Assembly (NCBI GenBank): GCA_014773175.1
Contig: VXCM01000697.1
Span: 1-64,000, forward strand
Direction: 5' to 3'
Origin: Lucifuga dentata
Taxonomy: Eukaryota > Chordata > Actinopteri > Ophidiiformes > Bythitidae
Length of the DNA: 64,000 bases
This document shows, in pieces, positions 1 through 11,659 of the stretch (positions are counted from its first letter, which is position 1; each line of letters opens with the position of its first letter). The position numbers were made by a program, and so were the translations under genes. Below the pieces are notes generated by a model. That model saw only the letters and a program-made list of their open reading frames with translations. It did no database searches and was not told where the DNA came from.

Positions 1-127
1 TGAGAAGGACTATCTGATTCGGCTGTCATGTCTGCTCCTGAGTCCTCTACCTGCCGCCTGACACTTGTGTGCATTCTGTTATTGGGTTATCCTGGTATTC
101 ACCATGTGGTTTAGTTATTTAGATGGT

Positions 128-718
128 TTAAAGGACCATACCACCCATTTTTGCATGTTTGAGCCTAATATATTCAACTTTCATACACTTAAGGTTACTG
201 ACAATCATTTCCCAAAGCATATTACTGGAACAGTGAATTAAAAATGTCTTTCCTACCTTCCAGACTGCCATTGGTTTCAGTTCATTCTGGTACTCTATTA
301 AAATCAGCTTGTTGATACTTGAAATGTTCTTGGAATAGGTAATCCATCATCACCAACGAGACGTATATTCAGGTATTTTTTTAGAAGTTTTGTAATTTTA
401 CCATTTAAACTCAACAAAAAGCGTGGCGTGAATGTACGTCTCCACAGGGAACTATAGTCCCAAAAGAAGACCTGTGTTTGACAAATTTAAACGACTGTGA
501 CTTCATAAGGCAGCATAACTATTATCAGGCAAAACATCGATTTTTAAATAGGTGTATCATTTGAATATTTGACTTTGAGAGATTAAGAGATTTTGCAAAA
601 TATTAGGAAAGCTGAAATACGGTTTTATCCTTTGGAAAATGTTTGTCAGTAACCTTACATGTATGAAAATTGAATGTATTAGGTTCAAACATGCAAAATG
701 GGTGGTATGGTCCTTTGA
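128..718. mobile_element. Foldback MITE family A, copy 1 (~590 bp)
   Basis: It starts TTAAAGGACCATACCACC and ends with the inverse GGTGGTATGGTCCTTTGA. Similarity between the ends extends inward for roughly 100 bases: GCATGTTTGAGCCTAATAT and GTTACTGACAATCATTTCCC at the left recur inverted at the right. Terminal TTAA suggests TTAA target duplication. There is no coding capacity, so it is non-autonomous. The superfamily is uncertain (TTAA fits piggyBac-like, but the terminal bases are not classical). Confidence 0.8.
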
Positions 719-787
719 AGAGGACACATTATACATATTTCCATAATTTTATTTTCATTGAGGGCTCGATTTTGAAACCGTTGCAGT

Positions 788-822
788 TTATACCATTAAA
801 TGTGCAACATTTAATGGTATAA
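788..822. repeat. Perfect short hairpin, 16-bp arms
   Basis: TTATACCATTAAATGT, loop GCA, ACATTTAATGGTATAA. The arms are perfect and the loop is 3 nt. Confidence 0.85.
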
Positions 823-1520
823 TGCATGCCCTTTACAGTAGAATTTTCTGATTTCTTACAAATGTCTCATGCCAATTACCAAGACATCTTAGATTATCCA
901 TTTACTCTTTTATTGTTGATGTGGAGTTTAAAGATCAGGTGTGCAATCAGAACTATAGGCTGGGGAAGCAGGCAATTATATATATATATATATATAAAAA
1001 ACCTAACAGACAAGTGAACTACACAATACAAGAGCTGGGAACCAGAAAGAGGATCTTAAGTCCACAACAATGATGCAAAGCCAAGTTCCTAACATGTGTG
1101 GTCCAGTGAGGACAATACCATGACGGAATCCAGCGAAATAGTCCAAAGGAAAAGTTGTCCATGAGTGAGAATCTTCATCAGTGTTCTCTCCTCAAGATTA
1201 ACTAGGGATTAGGGACCACAAGGCTTAAATTCAGACTGAGTTCATGAGACCTTTATAATTTAGATCTAAATTTAGAACAACCTGTGATGCTGCAGTTTGC
1301 GTCCAGGCCAGAGGGGGAGAAAGAGCTATGTCCATCTCTGAGTCCTGCTCCATCACAGCAAGCCACGCTGCCCTGAGAGCGTGACGCGCTCCGATAAAAT
1401 GGCCTTCGCTCCCGATCACATGTGTGTCACCATGGCAATTAGCATGGCAGAGTGTGTGTGACTGACAGCTGCCACAACTGGGATGCAAACGGGAATGAAC
1501 TGTGCTGGTGGGGAGACTTG

Positions 1521-1522
<2 letters not shown>

Positions 1523-1558
<36 letters not shown>
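1523..1558. repeat. (TC)n microsatellite
   Basis: About 18 TC units. Confidence 0.95.
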
Positions 1559-1560
<2 letters not shown>

Positions 1561-2361
1561 CCTCCCCCTCCATCTATTGTCATGTAATAAAGAATAAATG
1601 AATCCATTGTATCCACAGATAATGTAGATGACAGGAATAATCTAACTGAAACCGAGATCATTTTAGGAATTAACAAAGGCTGCAGTAGTGGCATTATTAG
1701 CTTCATTTATATACAGTATTTTATATGTATTTTTAGACATGTAAAACAGGTCTAACAACCTAATAAAGAGGAAAACAAATTCACTTAGGTCTGCTTACAG
1801 TTGTTAGATTCATGTCAGATCTTATCGGACACTACAGTTAGCGTCTATTTAATTAGTATGATATCCTATCATTGACCTAACTAAATATCAGTCAATTTGA
1901 TGTAATTTCCCTGCTTCTGGTTTCCTAATTGATCAGTTGCCTTCATTTCTATTATGAAAAGCATGATAACGCTGCCTGAAATTTAATTATCAACAAACAT
2001 GAGCAGATTCCATCCATGTAAAAGTTTGCCACAGCAGTTTAATGTTGTAGAATTAGCTGTATATTCTTTATATTTAAAATAGAATAGCATGACAGCATTT
2101 CATGCCAGCTAACTTCTTACAGAGAAGAAATGAAGATAGTGTATGTTGTGTGTTAGTTATTTCAAGCTTTTGCACACCTGCACAGGTCTTTTTAGTTATT
2201 CTGGCTAAATAGACCTCTTCCTTGGTGTGCTTTTGGAAATATCATAATTAAAAGTTGCATGCTCATAGATCATACATTTTTCTATGATTTCCAACTGGCT
2301 GAGTTTAAGGGTTATGACATTAAAAATAGTCCTGATGTATTCATATGGATATGTACTATAA

Positions 2362-2416
2362 CCTGTTAAAGATACACACAAAGAAGCTATGCTTCTTTGT
2401 GTGTATCTTTAACAGG
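2362..2416. repeat. Perfect hairpin, 26-bp arms, 3-nt loop
   Basis: The arm at 2362-2387 begins CCTGTTAAAGATACACAC, and 2391-2416 is its exact reverse complement; loop TAT. It lies in a gpr158 intron and matches no other repeat in the window. Confidence 0.9.
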
Positions 2417-3253
2417 GGGAAATAAATTATATCAATAAATATAATTAATATATAAATTTTATGCTCAGTGTGCATTTCTCATTTTTGTGGTTGGGTATCA
2501 ATTTGTTTGGTTTTTCAAAACCAAGATCATTTGAATGTGAGATGTGGTAATTATGACTTCCAAACAGGGAAGTGGGAGTTTACAAGGAGCACCTGAAGGC
2601 AGCGTCTAGTCAGGTTGAAGTTAGGTGGAGCCATGTTGAGACGAAACTCCACAGGAGAAAAGAAGTAATCAGCCTCAGTAAGTGAAAGCACCTGTGTGGG
2701 GCTTTCCTGAGTGTGCAGAACCTTTCAGTTAATTATTTTTGCGTGGGCGACAATCTCACCTCACACTCCAAACGACATTCGTTCCCGGTGTCTCCTCTGC
2801 TCCTTATCCCTGTGTGGAAAAAGCCTTAGAGTTCTGGTTCAAAAGTTGCATTTTATGGCCCGTTGAAATGTGTCTGGCTCCTGGCTGGACCCCTGCCTCT
2901 GAGATCATGTGACTGATGGCAGGTAGCTGAGAGGCAGGGCTCCTTCCCTGTTCAACACACTCCACGGCCAAACCCTGCATCAATCACCACAGCAGGCAGG
3001 AGTGGAATGCACTGCCAGGGCTATTCCTGGCTCTCGCTGTCTAACACGCACACACATTTAAAGGCATGTGCACACACACAGATATGCATACTCACACAGT
3101 TACACACCTGTCTCTGCCTGTTTCTTCCAGTGTGTCTGAGACACCACATTAACAGTGGCAGGCGGTAGCTGGAGTGTGTTCCACCTGTCTGCAGTGCTAG
3201 AGGAAGTACTCAGATACCAAGTATCAAAGAAAATCCTGCATTCAGAGAGTGGC

Positions 3254-3556
3254 TTAAAGGACCATGCTGGTGGTTTTGAATGTTTTAGCCCAATGTATCC
3301 AACCCAAATACATGGATAACCGTTTTCCAAACACACTGTACTACTGGAGCGGTAAATATTAGAATTGTTTTTCCCACCTTCCAGGCAGCCACTGGGTTTA
3401 TTTCATTCCAGTTCACTCTTAAAATCAACTTGTGGAGACTAGAAACATGCTAGAGATAAGTAACCCATCATAGCAAACACAGCATCTTTTACATTTTTTT
3501 CTCGAAGTAGTATTTATTGGATGTAAATATGAAAAATTGTTGGAATGGTCCTTTAA
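3254..3556. mobile_element. Foldback MITE family A, copy 2 (short form, ~300 bp)
   Basis: Ends are TTAAAGGACCATGCTGGTGG and TTGTTGGAATGGTCCTTTAA. Inner motifs TTTTAGCCCAATGTATCCAA, CACCTTCCAGGCAGCCACTG and TAACCCATCATAGC match the family with substitutions. It is half the length of copies 1, 4 and 6. Confidence 0.75.
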
Positions 3557-5068
3557 AGAACAATAACTTCTAAAGAAAGTTACTTGCTAGATGACTAGAA
3601 ATTTACCTGTCTCACCTTGCACAGGATTCATTTAAAGCTGCACTTAGGCTGGTGTAAGGTCTGTATGAGAGTTGACTGATAAGTTCTGAGCCTGACAGAT
3701 GGAAATGAGCAAGGACTGTAATACTTTTTGTGGAAGTTTTTGAGCTTAGTGATTCTAACTTACAAGTTCCAGAGGTACCCAAGTCTCAGACTTTTTTCTC
3801 TTTTGGTATCTGTTCTGCCTCAGGTGATGACATCATATCAACTGTGGAGGACAGTCAAGAAAAGGACTTGGACCTTGAGAGGAGTTTGTATTGAAATATA
3901 AATAGATCTTTCAATGCTTGGCTCAGAACTTATCAATCAACCCTTGTACCAGAAGTGAGAAGTAGCCATGTACTGTATATTTGCTCGAATATTTTACTTT
4001 AGTGCAGTTTTGAAGTGCAGGTACTTAATTTTAACGTGTCTATTTAAGGAGACTTTCTACTTTTTGGTCTCTTCAGTGGAATTTGTCTGAGGAACGTGGG
4101 TGCTGACTCCTAACCTGGTAATTACTTTGCGCCTGTGAGGCTGGTTCAGTCTCTCCAAGGCTTTCTCTGAGGGCCTACACTCTCAGACTTGAAAATGCAT
4201 TCAGACCTCAGCGAGGACCTTGAGAGATAGTCAGAAATAGCTGCCTCTTAAAGCATGCAGAGTTGAGTCCGCCGTGAAGAGCATCACAGTGACTGGAGCT
4301 TATTTAGATGCTGCCAATGGCCTCGTCTCCAGATCTCACAGTCAGCTCACAAACGCTTCACGGCATGTCAAGTGTCAGCTGAAGTACTGCAGCTATTCTG
4401 GGTCCTCGTTGTTTCTTGAGACTCATAAGTCATTATCATCTTTGTGAAGAAAAACACGTTCACGTCGTGAAAAAAAAAAAAAAAAAANAAAAAAAAAAAA
4501 AAAAAGCCTGTTACATAGTTTGAGAAAGAGCAATAAAAGAATAGAGGAATGTTTTCATACATGAAGAGGAGATGGAATCCTAATCCCACAAGAAACAGAA
4601 TTAATGGATCCCTTTTAATCATGCAAATAAGGCTGTTCTTAATTTAGATATTAATTTGAGCTTGTCATTTGGCAAACAGCACGCGGAGTCTGCCAAAGAT
4701 GCCCCCTGACGCCCCTCATGCTTTTCTAAGCAGTCTGTTTCCTATCAGACTTTCAATCTCACGGAAGAGGCTTCACTAATTTAATATTTAGCGGTAAGAA
4801 GGCTCACTTAGACAGCGAGCGGAATCTCACAACTTAAATAATTAGACCCTTGTTCCTCCCACTAGACATTTCAGTCCACAATCTGTTCACAGATTTCATC
4901 TGAAAGCTTTAGAGGTTTGGGTTTTGTTTTGACATATTAATGTGTGTGTATTCATCTGGATTTTAAAATTGCCCAAACAACCATGTTGAATGTTGAAAAC
5001 CCTTTTAAAATAATACAGAATTTATTTATTAGTGGTTGATGTGTATGTTTTTTTTTTTCTCTTCACAG

Positions 5069-5171
5069 TGTTTGCCTCTCCATGGTCACGGGTTTGTCTT
5101 GGACAAGTATAAGTGCCACTGCAAGAAAGGATTCTACCATCCCAACAGAGTCGCTGTCAATGGCTTTAAAA
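5069..5171 (+). CDS. gpr158: gpr158 exon: Cys-rich extracellular stalk (EGF-like part)
   Basis: After a poly-T/CT tract and CACAG acceptor, this 103-nt exon reads CLPLHGHGFVLD, then KCHCKKGFYHPNRVAVNGFK, ending in phase 1 at a GTAAGT donor. The closely spaced cysteines and GFYHP resemble the EGF-like stalk between the Cache domain and the membrane in GPR158/GPR179. It is the most upstream exon I can support. The next exon supplies GG to complete an Arg codon. Confidence 0.9.
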
Positions 5172-6207
5172 GTAAGTGATAAGAGATATAATATGTTATT
5201 TTTCTTTAAAGGGAACATATAATTATTTTTATTTTAATTTATAGTGTAATATAGCAGGGAGTATTTGTTAAACATTGTCAAATTTGCACAAACATATATC
5301 CAGATCTGCTCTGAGCGCTTTGTTTTTGATGAGTCCTTTATTTCCATAACATGTTGACATCAACATGTGACGCTAACATGCCTGGTTAGACACATATGAA
5401 GTACAAGGATAACAAGAAAGTGTTTGGTCCATGGGTGGTGTAACCAGCTCAGGCCTGACACAGCTGGCCAATCAGAACATAGTCTTTTTTTGGGGGGAGT
5501 GGGCCTTAAAGCGACAGTACTTTTGCAAAGCAGTGCTGCAACAAGAGACAGAGAACGATCAATTTGTTTTTTTGAATATTAAAGCTTTCCAAAGGTTTCA
5601 ATTTGAATAACATATCCCCTTTAAGTCTTCATTAATGTATTGTAATAGAAATGATTGATTCTTGCATGATGATACCTTCATGGATGTGGTTTTTGTGCTG
5701 GGAAATTCCAAGATTCCAATCAGAACCTCTGAGCGAGCTACCTCCATGCATTTTAACATCTATAATATTCATAATAATGGAGTATTAATAGAGTGCTTTT
5801 CCTGAAAGTCAAATTAATTGAAGTCAGGATGTCAGTCGGGCATTCAGATACCTTGGGATGCTAATCAGCTTTGGGATGGGAGATATTTTTTAATGGTAGT
5901 TACTTTTTCCAGCGTATTCTGTCTGCTGTGAGTTAATTAAAAAGGTTTGTGCAGACACAGCACCCCAGCGGTTTTCACCTCTAACACTCCATTCTGCTTT
6001 TATTTTAGCCCACTCGCTCCAGTCTTATAGTGTATAGGTCCTCTCAGTTTTTCGTTTTTCTTTGCACCATCTTCTTCCACCCAAAAATGCCCAGAAAAGC
6101 TATAAACTCTTCATTTTATCTCACAGAGAGCTGGATATCTGTGCTTTCTGTCTGCTTTCTTGTGGTAGTCGCTGTGCTGTGTGTGTTCATGTGTGCATGC
6201 CTCAGTT

Positions 6208-6240
<33 letters not shown>

Positions 6241-9200
6241 AGAGCAGAGGCAAACCTGTTAGTGAGGTGTCGTGCTGCAGTCTGGCCCTCCACGGGGCCA
6301 ATAATAAGCCTGTTAATCCACAGGAGGACATCCCTGACACTCATTGCAGAGAAAACCAGTCCAACTCTACTTCCCTTTGTCTCCCATCATCTTCCACTAT
6401 GGATCTTGCATATAAATATGTGAGAGAAGTTATTTAAGCTTCCTTTGATTGTCTGTCAGCCGTAGGAGCAACAAACCAGTGAGAATGAACTAAAGGATAT
6501 GATTCATTGCTATGGAGATAAGTGCTCCTTTTGAAGGCATTGATGATGTGCAGAGTCATAGCTTTGAAAAATAGGCCAGTTTCTTTTTAAAGGCAAAATC
6601 CCTGCAAATCTCTGAGACAATTGCTGTTTCCAATAAAGCCTCTGTAAAAGCTTTATATGAGTCACCCATTCTTTATCTTTGCAACCATATGGGCATCTTG
6701 CATGGGATTTCTGCAAAAACCAATCAGAAGTCCACCGGCTTTGCTTTATTTTGTAGTTTTTATTTATTTATTTTTTAACCTTAGTTTACCCATGGAAGGG
6801 TAATGCAATTATAACACTTGGCTTCACATTCAGGGCCAGACTTAGTTATTTGAGGGCCCTGGGCAAATGCAGGTAAGGTACTTTTCCTGACCAATTTCTT
6901 AAATAGGAATAATATTGATACTGACTTTAGTCTGTCTGTGATCTGCAGATAAACAAAAGGGTTTATTCATCGCCAAAATTCAAAACAGGATTAGAACATG
7001 CCATCACCATCAAATTATGAAGTTATTTGACAGTAGACAGCTAAATCACATTCACTTACCCACCCAGTTTTTCCTCACAATTACACTCTCATCATCTGTG
7101 TCTTCATCAAGATAGGACAGCTTAGACTTGGCACTGTCTCTCCACGGAAGCCAAAGTTATCAGCCTTGTATGATATGTGAGTGACCGAACGAGGTGCAGC
7201 AGTGTTGACTTTTCATGTTCACATATATAGATCCATCTCTCTTCTGTTGACACAATGTCGATGAATCCTCAAAAGGTCAGGACAGGATAAGCATATATAC
7301 TCTTGGCGGTTCAGTCTGTTGTAAAGTGCACCGTCCACTCCTCCTTTCTCTTTTAATCCTGGTCTCCTTCAATCCTGAAACTTCAGTAACAAGGAGGAAT
7401 GAGCTGCATGAAGAACAGTGATCAGCTTATTTCAAAGGTCTGATAAATAATTTCTGGAGCTAGAAATCAGGTGCTCAGATTTCTTGCCATGGAACCATTT
7501 ATTCACTCGAGTAATAATTATAATTTTCATGTTAATTTTCTATCACGTTGGAATTAAACTCATGACTTTCTCTGTAATTGCCTGACAGGGATGGGGAGGA
7601 AGGGGAAGGCTGAAGACAGCGGTCCGAATGCAGACGAGGGGTCTTCCAGCGACTGCCTGCCATGCCAGCAGGGCTGTGCTTTCTGTAAGGACGACACCCC
7701 CTGTGTTGCGCGTGAGGACAGAGCTCTTCGCATGGCCGTGCTCTCCTTCCAGTGCCTGTGTATGCTGATCCTCTTCATCAGCATGGTGCTCGTCTACCAC
7801 TTTCGGAGGAATAAGGTACTTTTAAAAAAATTTAATCTTAATCATAATATACAATATTTCCAATTTGGTAAATTGGCTGACTGGCAAACTGAATGTGGGA
7901 TGTTACAAGACTATTAGGCTCCTTTTTTTTAAATGTTTTATCTGTTTTAGCATTTCGTTATTGTTATTCTTAAGGGAACTTTTGTATGTTTGAGCCCAAT
8001 AAATGTAAAATTCATACACATTACATGACTGACAACCATTTTTCAAACATAAAACTGTATTTTAGGTTTAGTATTATTTTGCCAAATTGCCTAATCTTTC
8101 AAAATCAAACATTTGTCCTCGGACCCCCAGTGGAAACATTTTCTCCCATGAGGCTCCATGTTGGATCGGTTAAATTAAGTAACAAAAAATAATAATGGCA
8201 TGTGATTACTTATCCCAAGCACATTTCAAGTCTCTACAAGTTGATTCTTGTAGTGAATGAACTGAATTCAATGGCTGCCTGGAAGGTAGGAAAAACAATT
8301 TGAAAAGGTACCACTCCAGTTGTATGCTTTGGAAAATGGTTGGCCGTAATGTAACGTGTATGGTAGTATTTTTTTGGGATCAAACATGTAAAACCACAGG
8401 TATGGTCCTTTAAGGTGACCACATCACAAGTAAACATTTTCAGCTTTTAGTGAATCACACAGAAAACCTTGGAAGACTCAGTTTACATTACAACATATTC
8501 ATTTTTTTATATGGTTGATGTGTTTTGGACCATATGGACATCAAAGTGCTTTGGATGAATAAAGCAATGATTCCAGATGCGGGCGGCCCGATCAGGCTTT
8601 GGAACGATTTCAAACAGATCAGACTGTACAGATCAACATCAGCACCTTGGACAGTGACCAGAGACAGAATCTGGAGGTTCTCTCATTTCGCCATCAGGCC
8701 TCTGACATTTGATCTCTCAAAGTTTAAGCAATAATTTGTGGGCAACTTTGAAAAATTGCCATGAAAGATGAAATCCATCCATTCATCGGCATCTACTTTC
8801 ATCACCTCAGTAAATGCTGTGTGTGTTTTCTTTCCTGGATGGTCTGTATTGCTTTTTGCTTCAGCAAGAAGGTGAAGCAGGCACACATTCGATGCTCTGT
8901 CACGTTTGCTGTACGTGGGAAATGTGACCGCTTTCAGCTTTACTTCATGGAACAGATAACTATAAAACCTCAGCACAACGTATAGCAGCGCTGGTTAAAT
9001 CTAAACCAGCTTTAGATTAAAAAAATATCCAATAACTGACAAATGATTGATCAACACCTATATATAAATGTAATTTCCAGAGTGTTAACCCCNCCCCCCC
9101 CCCCCAAAAAAAAAAGCTGTGTTGTGTTTCAAAACTCTTGAACTCAGTTCAAATGCAAAAAGTAAACTTTTGACTTAACTTATGAAATCCTCTGAGCATT

Positions 9201-10688
9201 CTGTTGTGCCTGTCAATTAACTGGCTTAAAGTCTTTGTGTTGAGTGTGATAGATGTGAGGATTAGCCTGAAGATTCAAAAACACCTGAAGAGTCTTCCGT
9301 TATATCAAGCAGAGCTGACCAAAAGATAATTCTCATGACTAAACCAGATGAGATTTTTAGATACTTGAGGGTTCTGTCATAATTTAAAGACCACTTATAT
9401 AATCCCAGTTAATCCGATGAAACCAAATTTAAGGGTTTAGTTTTAAAAGCTCTTTGCATCCTGCAGTTATGGAGGTATTTTTCAGTTCGAAAACAAATGA
9501 TCTTTATGTCACTCATGTGATGTGTAGCCCAGTACTTGCGTTGTGCGTTTTTGTGTTATTTTTAAATGGATGGCACAGCTGTCTTCTGCTCTTTGAAAGC
9601 CCCCGAAGCATCCTGTCAATTAAGAGCATGATATGCTGCTAAATATGTCAAACAAGAGGTGTGTGTAATGATGAACCCATCTATATAAAGTCCTTGATGC
9701 AGGAGCTTTAAATGTATTCATTCTCTTTTCAACCAGCAAAGAAGAAAGCTTCATTCTCTTTAAAGGACCATACCATCCGTTTTGCATGTTTGAGCCTAAT
9801 ATATTCAATTTTCATACACATAATGTTACTGACAATCCTTTTCCAAACGATAAAACTGTATTTCAACTTTCCTGATATTTTTCAAAATCTCTTAATCTTT
9901 CAAAATCAAATATTCAAGTGATACACCCACCTTAAAAATTGATGTTTCGCTTTCTAATAGTTGGCACAAAATTATGAAGTCATTCAAATTTTTTGATAAA
10001 CACAGGTCTTCTTTTGGGACTATATTCCCTGGTGGAGGCATATATTCACTCTGCGCTTTTTTTTTTTTTTTTTTTTGCGCTTAAACGCTAAATTATGAAA
10101 CTTTGAAAAAACCTGAATACACATCTTGTTCACGATAATGGATTACCTATCCCAAGAACGTTTCAAGTGTCAACAAGTTGATTTTAATAGCATACCAGAA
10201 TGAACTGAAAGNACCTATCCCAAGAACGTTTCAAGTGTCAACAAGTTGATTTTAATAGCATACCAGAATGAACTGAAAGCAGTGGCAGTCTGGAAGGTAG
10301 GAAAAACATTTTTAATTCACCATTCCAGTAGTATGATTTGGGAAATGATTGTCAGTAATGTTCCATGTATGAAAATTGATTAGGATCAAACATGCAAAAT
10401 GGATGGTATGGTCCTTTAATATCAGCCTGGAATAGTGCTGTATTTGGATACTGTGAAGATATAGCGATTCAGAGTTTATAGACATGATACTGAAGTTGTA
10501 GTGGAATGGGACCTATAAAAACTTTAATAGTTGTTATAAATAACTTTAATAGTTGTTTTTTTTTTTTTTTTTTTTTAGAGTATCAGAGCATCCGGTCTCA
10601 TCTTGCTGGAGGCCATCTTGTGTGGAGCCCTACTTCTCTACTTTCCGGTAAGCCTGAGACTCTTGCTAGCTTGTGTGTGTTTGCCTGT

Positions 10689-10738
<50 letters not shown>

Positions 10739-11624
10739 ATATGGATGTGTGCACATGTGGGGTCGAAACCTTTCACGTGTCCTTGCTTTGACACGTTTGC
10801 TGATAATCATCTCGCTTCTTTAAGCTGCAAAGAAAAGGCTGATATTGAGTTTGACCTTTGGTTCTCTCCGTTGCTCGTCCATCTGAAGCAAAATCAGAGC
10901 AAACAAAGTTTCAAATCTGCAGCTCGGGATTGTTTGCCTCGTCAGAAAGTACACATCTCAGTCCATAAATCATGCAGTTTGGTTTTTGACAGATGCATGA
11001 AGTTGTGATAAGCCAGTGTGGCAGAGACAAACATCCCAGGGCTTGTTGATGACCCCCTGCTAACTGTATGCAGGGCTGACCAATGAACCCTGCATCCCGT
11101 CAACACGACCATCTGTTGACCTGCGACTCAAGCTGTTTCGTAGACAGCATTAACCCAGACCTTTACAGGAAATACATCTCATTTTCTGACCTTAGTCTTT
11201 GAAAATCCACTTTTTATAGCCAGCTTGTCAGGTGTAAGCAAATTTGAGGTGCCTTGTTATTTCCCCAGATGACCACTCCGTACAACACCCACATACCAAT
11301 GATTTACATGAATCTACCATTATGTCTTCCGCTTGGCTGCTTGGGGCATTGGGTAATTGCATTTTAGTTGCAATGGTGTGGAGGTATAGGCTTAGCGAAG
11401 CAATGCAGGGTAAATGTAATTAAAGCAAACTGATTTAGAAGCAGCTAATCAATGCAATTAGCTGCTACATGGTCCTGGAAAGTAATAATGTCTGAAATTG
11501 CATAGTGAAAGTGAGCTGGAGTCAGATTATTGGTGTGTGAATGAATGAAGAGAGGATGATTTTCTTGTATCCAGCTGGTGTAGAGTTGAAATCCAGGCTT
11601 TTACTGATATACTAAAAATAGATG

Positions 11625-11659
<35 letters not shown>

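Larger units (their letters stand above)
1..5068 (+). other. gpr158 intron (upstream part), no exon recognised
   Basis: Upstream of the first exon I see no coding segment with splice sites. It holds a foldback element (128-718), a 16-bp-arm hairpin (788-822), a (TC)n tract (1523-1558), a 55-nt hairpin (2362-2416), a short foldback element (3254-3556) and a poly-A run with an N (4470-4505). Confidence 0.7.
5172..7588 (+). other. gpr158 intron, 2.4 kb
   Basis: It contains a TTAAAGGG-ended MITE (5206-5624) starting 34 bp after the donor and a (GT)n tract (6211-6239). The rest is unremarkable AT-rich sequence. Open frames here run through the GT repeat and are not genes. Confidence 0.75.
7816..10578 (+). 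other. gpr158 intron, 2.8 kb
   Basis: It holds two foldback-family copies (7971-8414 and 9760-10419), a C-run with N at 9093, a 67-bp assembly duplication around N at 10212, and a poly-T tract serving as the polypyrimidine tract of the next exon. No exon seen. Confidence 0.75.

Noticed and set aside
4470..4505. Poly-A run as a possible retrogene or SINE tail
   Set aside because: Interrupted by N, no upstream gene-like body or target duplication; treated as a homopolymer join. The same holds for runs at 38536, 39041, 50233 and 61650.
6030..6437. Open frames across the (GT)n tract after the stalk exon
   Set aside because: Cys-Val repeats produced by GT dinucleotides; no splice sites that fit gpr158.
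8525..8734. 69-codon open frame resembling a protein fragment (GGPIRLWNDFKQIRLYRSTS)
   Set aside because: No recognisable family, no splice sites, lies in the intron between TM1 and TM2 whose flanking exons join perfectly.
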